NCBI GenBank assembly: GCA_023957015.1
Contig: JAMLHR010000002.1
Coordinates: forward strand, 1 to 64,000
DNA: 64,000 bases
Origin: Thermomicrobiales bacterium
GTDB taxonomy: Bacteria; Chloroflexota; Chloroflexia; Thermomicrobiales; UBA6265
Reading direction: 5' to 3'
Made by a program: the position numbers and the translations under genes. Below the pieces are notes generated by a model, which worked only from the letters and a program-made list of their open reading frames with translations, was not told the DNA's origin and did not search any database. Positions 47,687-57,006 of the stretch are shown here, piece after piece (position 1 is the stretch's first letter; each line of letters starts with the position of its first letter).

Positions 47687-48715
47687 ATGTTCGAGCGGAT
47701 CAAACGATATCCCCTGCAATACAAACTGATCTGCGCGAATGTGCTGATCGTGGTCATTGGCGCCGCCTTTGGTACCTGGATCGTGGCCAGTGTGGCATCC
47801 GGCAACGACGGTCTGCGCATGGTGGTGCTTGCTTTCGCCTTCGCGCTGGTCGGCGGCTGGCTGAGCGTGCTGGTTAACATCCTGGTTGTGAGAGCTGCGT
47901 TACGGCCACTGGACGACATTACTGAGACGGTCGACCGTGTGCGCGAGGGTGACTACTCCGCCCGGACGGGACCGGATCCGATGCGGGACCCGCAGTTAGA
48001 TCAGATCGTTATCTCATTCAATAGTGCGCTCGATCAGATCGAAGCTGATCGCGATCGTATCAAGGATCTCGTCAACCGCGTCATCGCGGCGCAGGAGGAT
48101 GAGCGCAAGCGCATTGCTCGAGAGTTGCATGATGACACCAGCCAGGTGCTTTTCGCCCAGCTGTTGCGCGTGAGTGCGATGAAGAACTCTGACAACGAGG
48201 ATATCCGCGAGGTTGCCTCCTCGCTGGAGGATATGTTCGCGGAGTCGATGGAAGCCGTGCGACGGCTTGGCCATGAGCTGCGTCCGCCCAGCCTGGACGA
48301 TCTCGGTCTGCATGAGGCCACTGGCGCGCTGGTACAGCGCATGTCTGACCGTAGCGGCATCAAGATCAGGTACAAGACTGCTGGCTCACCGCGGCGGATT
48401 GAGCCGGCGGTAGAACTGGTTCTTTACCGGGTGGCGCAGGAAGCGCTCACCAATATGTGGAAGCACGCCCACGCCACCAAGGCATGGGTGAGCCTGAGTC
48501 GCAACAGTGATGGCATCGAGTTGGTGGTCGAAGATAACGGCCCTTGGTTGATGCTATGAGACAATCCCAGCGACGGCAAAGGCTTGGGACTCGGTGTTTT
48601 TGGTATGCAAGAACGAGTTGACCTTGTGGGTGGTACTCTAGATGTACAGGGTGATCGCAACCCCGGCACGCGAGTTCGCGCGTGGATACCAATCGACAAT
48701 GACGACGAAGCCTAA
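47687..48715 (+). pseudogene. NarL-type sensor histidine kinase, interrupted by in-frame TGA
   Basis: From ATG 47687 (behind GAGGAG) the protein has two N-terminal membrane helices, a HAMP-like linker (RPLDDITETVDRVREGDYSA), a HisKA_3 dimerisation domain with the phospho-accepting His in RIARELHDDTSQVL, and the start of an ATPase domain (WKHAHATKAWVSLS, VVEDNG). It then reads PWLML and TGA at 48557-48559. Downstream in the same frame the ATPase domain resumes (DGKGLGLGVFGMQERVDL) to TAA at 48713-48715. The residues around the stop do not fit the family, which suggests two nearby compensating indels. A full kinase would be about 343 residues. Confidence 0.8.
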
Positions 48716-48735
48716 TTCGCATGCGTGGAGGAACT

Positions 48736-49402
48736 ATGGAACAAGGTCCTATTCGGGTTGTGCTTGCCGATGATCACGGTGTTGTTCGAGCCGGTCTGCG
48801 GGCGCTCCTGGAGAGCCAGCCAGATATCTCCGTTGTCGGCGAAGCCGAGGATGGACCCGGCGCCGTCCGCGCGGTAAGCGAGTTACACCCGCATGTTGTG
48901 GTCACCGACCTCTCGATGCCCGGTGGCGGTATGGAAGTCGTGCGTGAACTGACGGCCCTTGGTGATTCCACCAAGGTGCTGGTGTTGACGGTCCACGCCG
49001 AGGAACGCTACCTTCTGCCGGTGCTGCAAGCCGGTGGACTTGGTTACGTCCGCAAGTCCAGCGCTCCACACCGATCTGCTCAATGCTATTCGCACCGTTG
49101 CCAAGGGCGAGGTCTTCCTCGATCCTGCGGCGACAAAGACGTTGCTGCGTGGCTATCTGGGTCGGAGTACCGATGGTGATGAGCTGGACATCGTCGAGGT
49201 TCTCTCGGAGCGCGAGCGCGAAGTAGTGAAACTGACCGCCGAGGGCTACACGGCTCAGCAGAGCGCGGAGTTCCTCTCGTTGTCACCGAAGACGGTCGAG
49301 ACATACCGCCATCGGGCCATGCAGAAGCTTGGCCTCACGAATCGCGCCGAACTGGTGCGCTACGCGCTACGCGCCGGACTCCTCACCGACGAGGTCGTCT
49401 AG
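48736..49402 (+). pseudogene. NarL/FixJ-type response regulator, frameshifted
   Basis: ATG 48736 (behind GGAGG) opens a receiver domain: LADDHGVVRAGLRALLE, VVVTDLSMPGGGMEVV with the phospho-acceptor Asp, and YVRKSSA with the conserved Lys. Near 49061-49068 the frame breaks. The next frame carries HTDLLNAIRTVAKGEVFLDP and a LuxR helix-turn-helix (LSEREREVVKLTAEGYTAQQ, then SPKTVETYRHRAMQKL) to TAG at 49402. One extra base explains it. It is the obvious partner of the upstream kinase. Confidence 0.85.
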
Positions 49403-49524
49403 TTCACAGTATTCAATGCACAAAGTGTCAAACATATCCTGACACGCTGTGACCCTGACGCGTTGTACCCTGTCTTCCTTCCGAGGTGGTGGGCTCTAGA
49501 CTGGTGATAGCAACAAATGATCTA

Positions 49525-49545
49525 GTGCACCATGATTGGATGCAC
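49525..49545 (+). promoter_or_regulatory. Inverted repeat in front of the MarR-type gene
   Basis: GTGCA (49525-49529) and TGCAC (49541-49545) form a short inverted repeat 20 bases before the regulator's start codon, a usual place for a MarR autoregulatory operator. The rest of the region 49403-49524 holds no gene that I can see. Confidence 0.3.
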
Positions 49546-49565
49546 CACACGTCAGGATAGAGATC

Positions 49566-50100
49566 ATGGCTACAACTATGTCACGCGCTTCAGTACATCC
49601 CAAATGGTTGGTGTTTGACGATTCCTGGCAGGCACCGCATGAGGCATTGGCGAACGCTGATTCCTTGCGCTACCACGCCTTTATGCAGCTGATTCGTACC
49701 GCTGGTGCGCTTGATCGTGCTGCGACCGATGCCCTGGTTGATCTCGAGCTCACTGCTGGCGCGTACGGCGCTTTGGTGGAGCTTGCGGAAGTCGGCGAGA
49801 CAGGTATTGCCCCGTCTGAGTTGGCTCGTCGGCTGGCAGTGGCTCGCCGTACTGCAACCCTCTACGTCGATATCCTGGCCAAGCATGGATGGGCGACACG
49901 GGAGGCGCATCCAGAGGATCGCCGCATGGTTCTGGCCAGACTAACGCCAGCCGGTGCGGAGCTTCTTGAAGCGCGTTGGTCACGCCTATCAGCATCGGCT
50001 CTCGCTGTTGCTGGGTGATATGAGTTCCTATCAGGCCGAGATGCTGCAGGAGTTGCTCGCCATCATCCCCACGGATCGTGATCCGGTCAGCGAACATTGA
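49566..50100 (+). pseudogene. MarR-family transcriptional regulator, frameshifted near its C-terminus
   Basis: ATG 49566 opens a winged-helix protein with AFMQLIRTAGALDRAATDAL, the recognition region GIAPSELARRLAVARRTATLY and the wing THREAHPEDRRMVLARLTPAG-like sequence. After LLEAR (near 49977) the annotated frame runs to an early stop at 50016-50018. The next frame gives the expected C-terminal dimerisation helix (GHAYQHRLSLLLGDMSSYQA) to TGA at 50100. One extra T near 49977-49980 would account for this. The DNA-binding part is intact. A strong terminator follows. Confidence 0.75.
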
Positions 50101-50110
50101 TCATATGCAT

Positions 50111-50149
50111 CAACGCCGGGGTACACCCCCGGCGTTGGCAGGATTTTTT
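50111..50149 (+). terminator. Intrinsic terminator after the MarR-type gene
   Basis: CAACGCCGGGG (50111-50121) pairs with CCCCGGCGTTG (50127-50137), and TTTTTT follows at 50144-50149. This is the clearest rho-independent terminator on the plus strand of the window. It also separates the unit from the convergent glgX. Confidence 0.88.
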
Positions 50150-50219
50150 CAGAGATAGTCCGCGCCATCTAGCTCGGTGCTTGGCAAGAACAGCATCACC
50201 GTTCGCGCCGGCACCGGTA

Positions 50220-52313
50220 TCATTGTCTCCAGCCTTTGCCTTTAGCCTGGTCGGCCATCGGAGAATCTGTGCTCAGTAATGCCACCCAGTGGCTGAGTTC
50301 CTCACCTCGTTCCACCAACGGCAAGGTGAAGGTGGTTGGCTCCTCACCGGCATGGAAGATCAGCAGGATGGAGGCGGGTTCGATCGGATCGCCGTACTCA
50401 TCGATTTCGTGGATCGCGCTGCCATCTAGCCGCATACCCAACGTTCGCAGATCTGGGTTCGACCAGTCATTGACGCTGAACTCGGTCCCTTCCGGATTCA
50501 ACCAGGTGACATCCTTCATCCCATCTCGCGCCTCCGGCATACCCTGGAAGAAGTAGCGCCGGTGTAAGGCTGGATTGTCGCGACGAATCTGAATCGCACG
50601 CGAGGTGAACTCAATCAGGGCCTCGTCTGCCTCGCTGAGATCCCAGTCGAACCAACTCATTTGGTTATCCTGAGCGTAGGCGTTGTTATTGCCGCTTTGG
50701 GTGCGTCCGAGCTCATCGCCACCGCAGATCATTGGCGTTCCCTGAGAGAACAGCAGTGTGGCGAGGAGATTGCGGCGCTGGCGTTGCCGCAGCGCCAGTA
50801 TCTTCTCGTCATCGGTTGGCCCTTCCACACCGTAGTTGGCACCGATATTGTGATTATGGCCGTCTCGGTTCCCTTCACCATTGGCGTCGTTGTGCTTCTG
50901 CGTGTAGGAGACGAGGTCATTCAGGCTGAAACCGTCATGCGCCGCGATGAAGTTAAGGCTCGCCATTGGTTTCCGGCCACTGATCTCGAAGATGTCCGAG
51001 GAACCGGTCAGGCGATAGCCCATCGCTGGAAGAATCGGACGCGTGGTCTGCCAGAACGTGCGGACATCATCCCGGAACTTGTCGTTCCATTCCGCCCAGA
51101 TCTGGGGGAAGTTGCCGAGTTGATAGCCGTTCGGACCGGTGTCCCATGGTTCCGCGATCAACTTCACTGCTGAGAGAACCGGATCGCAGTAGATCGCATC
51201 AAAGAAGCCGCCGTGCTTGTCGAAGTCCGGGTACTCGCGACCGAGCGTCACCGCTAGATCGAAACGGAAGCCATCGACATGCATTTCCTCCACCCAGTAG
51301 CGAAGGGAATCGAGCACCAATCGCATCACCTGCGGATGCCCGACATTGAGCGTATTGCCGGTACCGGTGAAGTTCTCGTTCACGCGGAGGTTGTTGGGAT
51401 CGAGCTTGTAGTAAGTGCGATTGTCGAGTCCCCGGAAGGAAAGCACTGGTCCGTTTTCACTGCCCTCACAGGTGTGGTTAAACACCACATCCAGAATCAC
51501 CTCGATTCCGGATGCATGCAGAGCCTTGACCATGTCTCGGAACTCGTTGATCTCCGCTCCAGGTGTTTTGCTGGCGGCATAACGGGCAGCGGGAGCGAAG
51601 TACGCGAGCGTGTTGTAGCCCCAGTAGTTCACTCTCTTCTGATCGGTCAGGAACTCATCATCGACAAAGGCGTGAACCGGCAGGAGTTCGACTGCGGTGA
51701 TACCGAGCCGTTGGAGATGGGCGATAGCCGCAGGATGCGCCAATCCTGCGTATGTTCCGCGGAGTTCGGTAGGGATATCGGGATGCTGATGAGTAAATCC
51801 CTTGACATGCACCTCGTAGATGACCGTGTCATCCCAGGGTATGTTCAATCGCTGATCGTCTGACCAGTCATACAGCTCGTCAACGATCATGCCCTTGGGC
51901 ACGTGCGCATCGTTGCGGAGATCGCTCATCTCCAGATCGTTACCCGGTACATGAGCGAAACTGTCTGGACCCCAAACCGGATCTCCGACAATCGCCTTGG
52001 CATACGGATCGACCAGGAGTTTGTTCGCGTTGTAGCGATGACCACTCGATGGTTCCCATTGACCATGAACCCTCAGACCGTACCGAGCACCCACCCCAAC
52101 ACCGGGGATGAACCCGTGCCAGACACGCTCGGTGCGCTCTGGCAGGGTATAGACCTGCACCGGTTCTTCCGAATCATCATCGAAGAGACAGACATCTATC
52201 GCGGTCGCGGAGGCCGAGAAGACGGCGAAGTTAGCTCCGTCGTCAACGATGGTGGTGCCGAGTGGGCGTGAACTGCCTGGCCGAATCTTTTGCATCTCGG
52301 CGGGGATGGTCAT
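50220..52313 (-). CDS. glgX: Glycogen debranching enzyme GlgX (isoamylase type)
   Basis: GlgX removes alpha-1,6 branches from glycogen-type limit dextrins. This 697-residue GH13_11 protein has an N-terminal CBM48 domain (SRPLGTTIVDDGANFAVFSA). Barrel motifs follow: ILDVVFNHTCEGSE, VDGFRFDLAVTLGRE (nucleophile Asp), KLIAEPWDTGPNGYQ (acid/base Glu) and NFIAAHDGFSLNDLVSY (third Asp). GGAG lies nine bases before ATG. It is on the opposite strand from the GlgE-TreS-maltokinase genes, with two small genes between. Confidence 0.95.
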   Translation of the reverse strand: MTIPAEMQKIRPGSSRPLGTTIVDDGANFAVFSASATAIDVCLFDDDSEEPVQVYTLPERTERVWHGFIPGVGVGARYGLRVHGQWEPSSGHRYNANKLLVDPYAKAIVGDPVWGPDSFAHVPGNDLEMSDLRNDAHVPKGMIVDELYDWSDDQRLNIPWDDTVIYEVHVKGFTHQHPDIPTELRGTYAGLAHPAAIAHLQRLGITAVELLPVHAFVDDEFLTDQKRVNYWGYNTLAYFAPAARYAASKTPGAEINEFRDMVKALHASGIEVILDVVFNHTCEGSENGPVLSFRGLDNRTYYKLDPNNLRVNENFTGTGNTLNVGHPQVMRLVLDSLRYWVEEMHVDGFRFDLAVTLGREYPDFDKHGGFFDAIYCDPVLSAVKLIAEPWDTGPNGYQLGNFPQIWAEWNDKFRDDVRTFWQTTRPILPAMGYRLTGSSDIFEISGRKPMASLNFIAAHDGFSLNDLVSYTQKHNDANGEGNRDGHNHNIGANYGVEGPTDDEKILALRQRQRRNLLATLLFSQGTPMICGGDELGRTQSGNNNAYAQDNQMSWFDWDLSEADEALIEFTSRAIQIRRDNPALHRRYFFQGMPEARDGMKDVTWLNPEGTEFSVNDWSNPDLRTLGMRLDGSAIHEIDEYGDPIEPASILLIFHAGEEPTTFTLPLVERGEELSHWVALLSTDSPMADQAKGKGWRQ

Positions 52314-52345
52314 GTGCAGGGACTCCGTTTTGTGTAGGCTGAGAG

Positions 52346-52537
52346 CTAACTGAGATCGAGAGCCGAATCGTCGTCCGCCAATTGAACCTGAATCAGTTCA
52401 AAGTCGTCGCCCTCACCAGCTGCCTGATGTTTTGCCAGCTCGGCGGCCGCCGCTGCGGACTGGGCGTCGATAACCAGCTTGCCTTCTTCGCCATTGAGAA
52501 GGAATCGGATTTCGTAGCTCGATGTTGTTGTTTCCAT
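52346..52537 (-). CDS. Small acidic protein, unknown
   Basis: This 63-residue protein has a YEIRFLLNGEEGKLVIDAQS beta-like half, an Ala-rich helix (AAAAAELAKHQAAG), then DDFELIQVQLADDD. It looks like a compact alpha/beta fold with an acidic end. A GGATGGTGA stretch precedes the start at a long distance. It lies 32 bases before glgX and 20 bases after the next gene on the same strand, so it may be cotranscribed with glgX. I do not recognise it. Confidence 0.5.
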   Translation of the reverse strand: METTTSSYEIRFLLNGEEGKLVIDAQSAAAAAELAKHQAAGEGDDFELIQVQLADDDSALDLS

Positions 52538-52557
52538 GTTGGTTTTTCACCATCCTG

Positions 52558-53073
52558 TTACTCGTTATTCAGAAGAGCGTGGAGATCGTTCTGCGCCGCG
52601 ACGAAATCGTCCGCCGCCTGCCCGAATCCGACAACCAGATCGCTCATTCCTGAGAAGTTGAATGTCCGTAATGCGGTTCGCGCTTCATCGAAGGTCGCAG
52701 TTACCGTATCCGAAGCAATAAGTATTCGTGCATGGACGTCCGCGAATCGATCGGGAACACCGTGTTCCTCGCCATAGGCACGAATCTCGCTGGTTAACGT
52801 GTCAATAACCGTGCCAGCGCGTGTGAGCGCGAGAATGTCTCGACTCTTCGATTCGACCATGTCGCGCGTGGCTCCAACTTCTTCGACCAATGCATCCAAT
52901 CGTGGCGCGACGTACTCATAGTACGACTGCTCGTCAAGGCTGAGTCCCGAATCGTCGACAACGACGGTGCCGATATCCACTGACTGATAGGCGTTGTTGG
53001 TGGTTATCAACCCTCCCACCACGACCATAGCGAGTAGTGTGGCGAAGATAGGCAGCCGGCTTGATCGACTCAT
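52558..53073 (-). CDS. Membrane-anchored or secreted helical protein, unknown
   Basis: This 171-residue protein has an N-terminal hydrophobic segment (LPIFATLLAMVVVGGLITTN) that acts as signal or anchor. A mostly helical extracytoplasmic part follows, with heptad-like spacing (DALVEEVGATRDMVESKSRD). No known domain is apparent. GGAG precedes the ATG by about nine bases. It is the first gene of a possible unit running through the 63-residue protein into glgX, and is divergent from the GlgE gene. Confidence 0.6.
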   Translation of the reverse strand: MSRSSRLPIFATLLAMVVVGGLITTNNAYQSVDIGTVVVDDSGLSLDEQSYYEYVAPRLDALVEEVGATRDMVESKSRDILALTRAGTVIDTLTSEIRAYGEEHGVPDRFADVHARILIASDTVTATFDEARTALRTFNFSGMSDLVVGFGQAADDFVAAQNDLHALLNNE

Positions 53074-53227
53074 GAGACCTGTACTCCAATGGGTTGGGAA
53101 CGGACTTGTTCCAGGGACACGCTAATGTTCCGATTGTACTCGTAGGAGTAGGGTCATTCCTGAGATACTCTGATGAAATAGCGTGATAGCCGCCGGTTTC
53201 TGGCGGGTCGTGATGAGCGAGGCAAGC

Positions 53228-55225
53228 ATGAATCTCGATCTTCAGTCCTATACCGAAGCACCGAGCGGTGTGCAGATTGAAAATGTGCAGCCAACGGTTG
53301 ACTGTGGTCGCTACGCGGTCAAACGCGAAGTCGGCGATAGCGTAGAGGTGACCGCGGATATCTTCCGCGAGGGCCATGATCTGATCACGGCAGTGATCCA
53401 GTACCGTCAGCGTGGGGATGAGCGTTGGTCGGAAGTACCCATGCAGTTGGTCGATAACGATCTCTGGTCAGGTACCTTCACGGTTGACGTGGTCGGGCCA
53501 GCTGAGTACCGGGTGATGGCCTGGCCGGACCACTTTGAGAGCTGGCGTCACGAGCTCGAGAAGAAAGTAGCCGCCGAACTGGATGTCTCCAGCGAGTTGC
53601 TGGAAGGCCGCAACCTGGTGGAGGAAGCGATCTCACGCGCTGACGACGAGGACACCGAGTGGATGCAGAGCCTCATCAATGCCGCCGACACCGCTGGTGA
53701 GCAGTCCGCTGCCGTCGCGATAATGCTGCAACCTGATCTCGCCACATTGATGTATCGCAACGCCGCCCGCGACCATCATGCCGTGGCTGGACCATACCCT
53801 GTCTATGTTGATCGGATTCGCGCGAGGTTCGCCGCCTGGTACAGTATGTTTCCGCGTAGTGCCGGTACGATCGAGGGGCAGAGCGCCACCTTCAAGAATG
53901 TGGAAGCACAACTTCCGCGTATCCAGGCGATGGGCTTCAATGTGCTCTATTTCACGCCGATTCATCCCATCAGCGAGACCAAGCGCAAGGGGCGCAACAA
54001 TAGCCTGGTCAGTGAACCCGGCGATCCCGGTGTTCCCTACGCCATCGGGAGCAAGCATGGTGGTCACGATGCGATCCACCCTGATCTTGGCACCTGGGAC
54101 GATTTCGACGAGTTGGTAGCGAGGGCGGCAGAACACGGTATGGAGATCGCCCTTGATCTTGCCGTTCAGGGCTCGCCCGAACACCCATGGTTGACCGAGC
54201 ATCCGGAGTGGTTCTATATCCGTCCGGATGGCACGATCAAGTACGGCGAGAATCCGCCCAAAAAGTACGAGGATATGTATCCCGTCAACTTCAATCAGAG
54301 TCACTGGCGTGAACTCTATGAGGAGATCTATCGCATCGTCATGGTTTGGGTTGAACACGGTGTGAAGAGCATCCGTGTGGATAACCCTCACACGAAGCCA
54401 ACCGCGTTCTGGGAATGGCTGATCGCCAAAGTCCACGAGACGAATCCGGAGGTGATCTTCCTCTCGGAGGCATTTACCAAACCGAAAGTGATGAAGGCAC
54501 TGGCCAAGGCTGGTTTCACCCAGAGTTACACCTACTTCACCTGGCGCAATTACAAGCAGGAGTTGGTGGAATACGCCTCGGAGTTGACGCAGACGGATAT
54601 GAAGGACTTCTTCCGCGGCAACTTCTTCACCAACACCCACGATATCAATCCGACGATTCTCCAGATTGGTGGCACGCCATCGTTCAAATATCGGGTGGTA
54701 CTCGCCTCCACGCTCTCCAGCGTCTATGGCATCTATAGCGGTTTCGAGCTGTGCGAGGGCACACCGGTGCCAGGCAAGGAGGAGTACCTCAACTCGGAGA
54801 AGTACGAGTACAAGGTGTGGGACTGGGACCGCGAGGGCAATATCTCGCCCTATATCGGTCGTCTCAATGCCATTCGGGAAGCGCATCCTGCGCTACAGGA
54901 ATACGACAATCTCACCTTCTTCGAGGTTCAGAACGAGAACATCATCGGCTATGCCAAGCGCACACCGGATAGCAGCGATATCGTGGTGGTGTTTTGCAAT
55001 CTGAATCCATTTGAGACGCAGGATGCCTGGTTCAACTTGCCAATTGGGGAGTGGGGGATCGCCGACGATCACCAGTATCTGGCGGTCGACGAGCTTAACG
55101 GCGATATCGTTCACAGCTGGACCGGATCGTGGCAGCATTTGACGCTCGATCCCCAGATAAATCCAGCCATGATCTTGCACATCCGCCCCTGGCAGCATGT
55201 GGAGTATGTGGACATGGTGCTCTAG
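53228..55225 (+). CDS. glgE: Maltosyltransferase GlgE (maltose-1-phosphate:alpha-glucan)
   Basis: GlgE extends alpha-1,4-glucans with maltose from maltose-1-phosphate. The 665-residue GH13_3 protein has the N-terminal domains (IENVQPTVDCGRYAVKREVG), FTPIHPISETKRKGRNN, and the nucleophile Asp in SIRVDNPHTKPTAFWEW. The acid/base Glu is in VIFLSEAFTKP. YTYFTWRNYKQE and NTHDINPTIL follow. These motifs distinguish GlgE from ordinary amylases. ATG at 53228 is preferred (GAGG five bases upstream) over ATG 53213. TreS and maltokinase follow on the same strand, supplying the substrate. Confidence 0.95.
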   Translation: MNLDLQSYTEAPSGVQIENVQPTVDCGRYAVKREVGDSVEVTADIFREGHDLITAVIQYRQRGDERWSEVPMQLVDNDLWSGTFTVDVVGPAEYRVMAWPDHFESWRHELEKKVAAELDVSSELLEGRNLVEEAISRADDEDTEWMQSLINAADTAGEQSAAVAIMLQPDLATLMYRNAARDHHAVAGPYPVYVDRIRARFAAWYSMFPRSAGTIEGQSATFKNVEAQLPRIQAMGFNVLYFTPIHPISETKRKGRNNSLVSEPGDPGVPYAIGSKHGGHDAIHPDLGTWDDFDELVARAAEHGMEIALDLAVQGSPEHPWLTEHPEWFYIRPDGTIKYGENPPKKYEDMYPVNFNQSHWRELYEEIYRIVMVWVEHGVKSIRVDNPHTKPTAFWEWLIAKVHETNPEVIFLSEAFTKPKVMKALAKAGFTQSYTYFTWRNYKQELVEYASELTQTDMKDFFRGNFFTNTHDINPTILQIGGTPSFKYRVVLASTLSSVYGIYSGFELCEGTPVPGKEEYLNSEKYEYKVWDWDREGNISPYIGRLNAIREAHPALQEYDNLTFFEVQNENIIGYAKRTPDSSDIVVVFCNLNPFETQDAWFNLPIGEWGIADDHQYLAVDELNGDIVHSWTGSWQHLTLDPQINPAMILHIRPWQHVEYVDMVL

Positions 55226-55348
55226 CGAGTATGTCGTGCGAACTCGCATTCGTACGGGTATGCTGAACACAGAATATGGTCACCTGCGGTGCGCAGGTGT
55301 GGGGTGCCGTGCTCCGGCGATTGTACGGAGCGATAGAGGAGACGCCAG

Positions 55349-56998
55349 ATGCTGAGCCGCGACGATATGTGGTTCAAGGATGCCGTGATCTACCAGGTCA
55401 TGGTCAAGAGTTTTTTTGACTCCAGCAACGATGGATTTGGCGACTTCGTGGGTCTCACGGAAAAGCTGGATTATATCCGTGATCTCGGCATCGACTGCAT
55501 CTGGTTGACGCCGATCTACCCAAGTCCACTCCGCGATGACGGCTACGATATCTCCGATTTCACCAGCATCTTCCCCGATTACGGCACGGTCAACGACTTT
55601 CAGGCGTTTACCGATGCGGCTCACGAGCGCGGTATCCGCGTGATCGCTGACCTGGTGATGAACCACACCAGCGATCAGCATGCCTGGTTCCAGGAGGCCC
55701 GCTCCGATCCGAACTCCCCCAAGCGCGACTACTATGTATGGACCGACAATCCGGAACAGTACGATGGCGTCCGCATCATCTTCACGGATACCGAAACGAG
55801 CAACTGGACCTACGATCCCGTTGCTGGCCAGCACTTCTGGCACCGCTTCTTCGGCCATCAGCCCGATCTGAACTACGACAATCCTGCCGTCCATGAGGAG
55901 ATGTTCAACGTTACCCGGTTCTGGATGAATCTGGGTCTGGATGGTTTCCGCTGTGACGCCGTGCCATATCTCTATGAGCGCGAGGGTACGATCTGTGAAA
56001 ACCTGCCGGAAACTCACCAATTTCTGCGTGACCTGCGCAAGATGGTTGATACCGAGTATCCCGGCGCGATCCTGTTGGCCGAGGCTAATCAATGGCCGGC
56101 CGATGTGGTGGAGTACTTCGGTACCGATGAGGAACCGGAGTTCCAGATGGCGTTCCACTTCCCGCTGATGCCGCGCATGTATATGGCGGTCCGGCAGGAG
56201 ACCCGCACGCCCATCGTTGAGATCATGGCCAACACACCGGATATCTCGGACAAGAACCAGTGGGCGATCTTCCTCCGCAATCACGATGAGCTCACACTTG
56301 AGATGGTCACGGACGAAGAGCGCGACTACATGTACTCGGAATACGCCAAGGATCCGCGTATGCGGATCAATGTCGGTATCCGTCGTCGCCTCGCGCCACT
56401 GCTGGACAAGGGACGCCGCCAAACCGAGTTGCTGAACTCGTTGCTGCTGAGCATGCCGGGATCGCCGGTGATCTACTACGGTGATGAGATCGGCATGGGG
56501 GATAACATCTACCTCGGCGATCGCAATGGCGTGCGCACACCAATGCAGTGGAATAGCGATCGTAACGCCGGCTTCAGTAAGGCCGATCCCGCCAAGCTGG
56601 TCTTTCCGGTGATCTCCGATCCCGTCTACGGCTATGAGGCCGTGAATGTTGAAGCCCAGGAGCGTGTGCCAACCAGCCTGCTGAACTGGATGAAGCGCAT
56701 GATCGCAGTGCGCCGCCGTCATAAGGCCTTTGGCCGCGGTACATTGCGATTCCTGCATCCGGAGAACCAGAAGGTGCTGGTGTATCTGCGCGAATGGGAG
56801 AACGAGATCATTTTCTGCGCGGTTAACCTGAGCCGGTTCGTCCAGGCTGCGGAGATCAATCTCTCCGAGTTCGACGGCTATCAGCCGATCGAGTTGATTG
56901 GTGAGGGGCGATTCCCGCTGATTGGCCAACTGCCGTACTTCCTGACATTTGGTCCGCATTCATTCTATTGGTTCCGGCTCGAGAAGCCGACCGAGTAG
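55349..56998 (+). CDS. treS: Trehalose synthase TreS (maltose alpha-D-glucosyltransferase)
   Basis: TreS interconverts trehalose and maltose. This 549-residue GH13_16 protein starts [19 protein letters not shown] and contains the family's [19 protein letters not shown]. It has [20 protein letters not shown], the nucleophile Asp in [16 protein letters not shown], Glu in [10 protein letters not shown] and Asp in [12 protein letters not shown]. The length matches stand-alone TreS, not the TreS-maltokinase fusion. AGGAGACGCC precedes ATG. The maltokinase gene starts 8 bases after its stop. Confidence 0.95.
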   Translation: MLSRDDMWFKDAVIYQVMVKSFFDSSNDGFGDFVGLTEKLDYIRDLGIDCIWLTPIYPSPLRDDGYDISDFTSIFPDYGTVNDFQAFTDAAHERGIRVIADLVMNHTSDQHAWFQEARSDPNSPKRDYYVWTDNPEQYDGVRIIFTDTETSNWTYDPVAGQHFWHRFFGHQPDLNYDNPAVHEEMFNVTRFWMNLGLDGFRCDAVPYLYEREGTICENLPETHQFLRDLRKMVDTEYPGAILLAEANQWPADVVEYFGTDEEPEFQMAFHFPLMPRMYMAVRQETRTPIVEIMANTPDISDKNQWAIFLRNHDELTLEMVTDEERDYMYSEYAKDPRMRINVGIRRRLAPLLDKGRRQTELLNSLLLSMPGSPVIYYGDEIGMGDNIYLGDRNGVRTPMQWNSDRNAGFSKADPAKLVFPVISDPVYGYEAVNVEAQERVPTSLLNWMKRMIAVRRRHKAFGRGTLRFLHPENQKVLVYLREWENEIIFCAVNLSRFVQAAEINLSEFDGYQPIELIGEGRFPLIGQLPYFLTFGPHSFYWFRLEKPTE

Positions 56999-57006
56999 GG
57001 AGACGC

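Noticed and set aside
48557-48559. TGA read as selenocysteine in the histidine kinase
   Set aside because: Histidine kinases have no selenocysteine at this place, flanking residues look scrambled, and three neighbouring genes also carry indels.
53633-54886. 417-codon open frame opposite the GlgE gene
   Set aside because: It lies wholly within a well-conserved GH13 gene and has no start signal.
55280-56959. 559-codon open frame opposite treS
   Set aside because: The plus strand encodes a full TreS with all catalytic motifs. The antisense frame is a by-product of its codon use.
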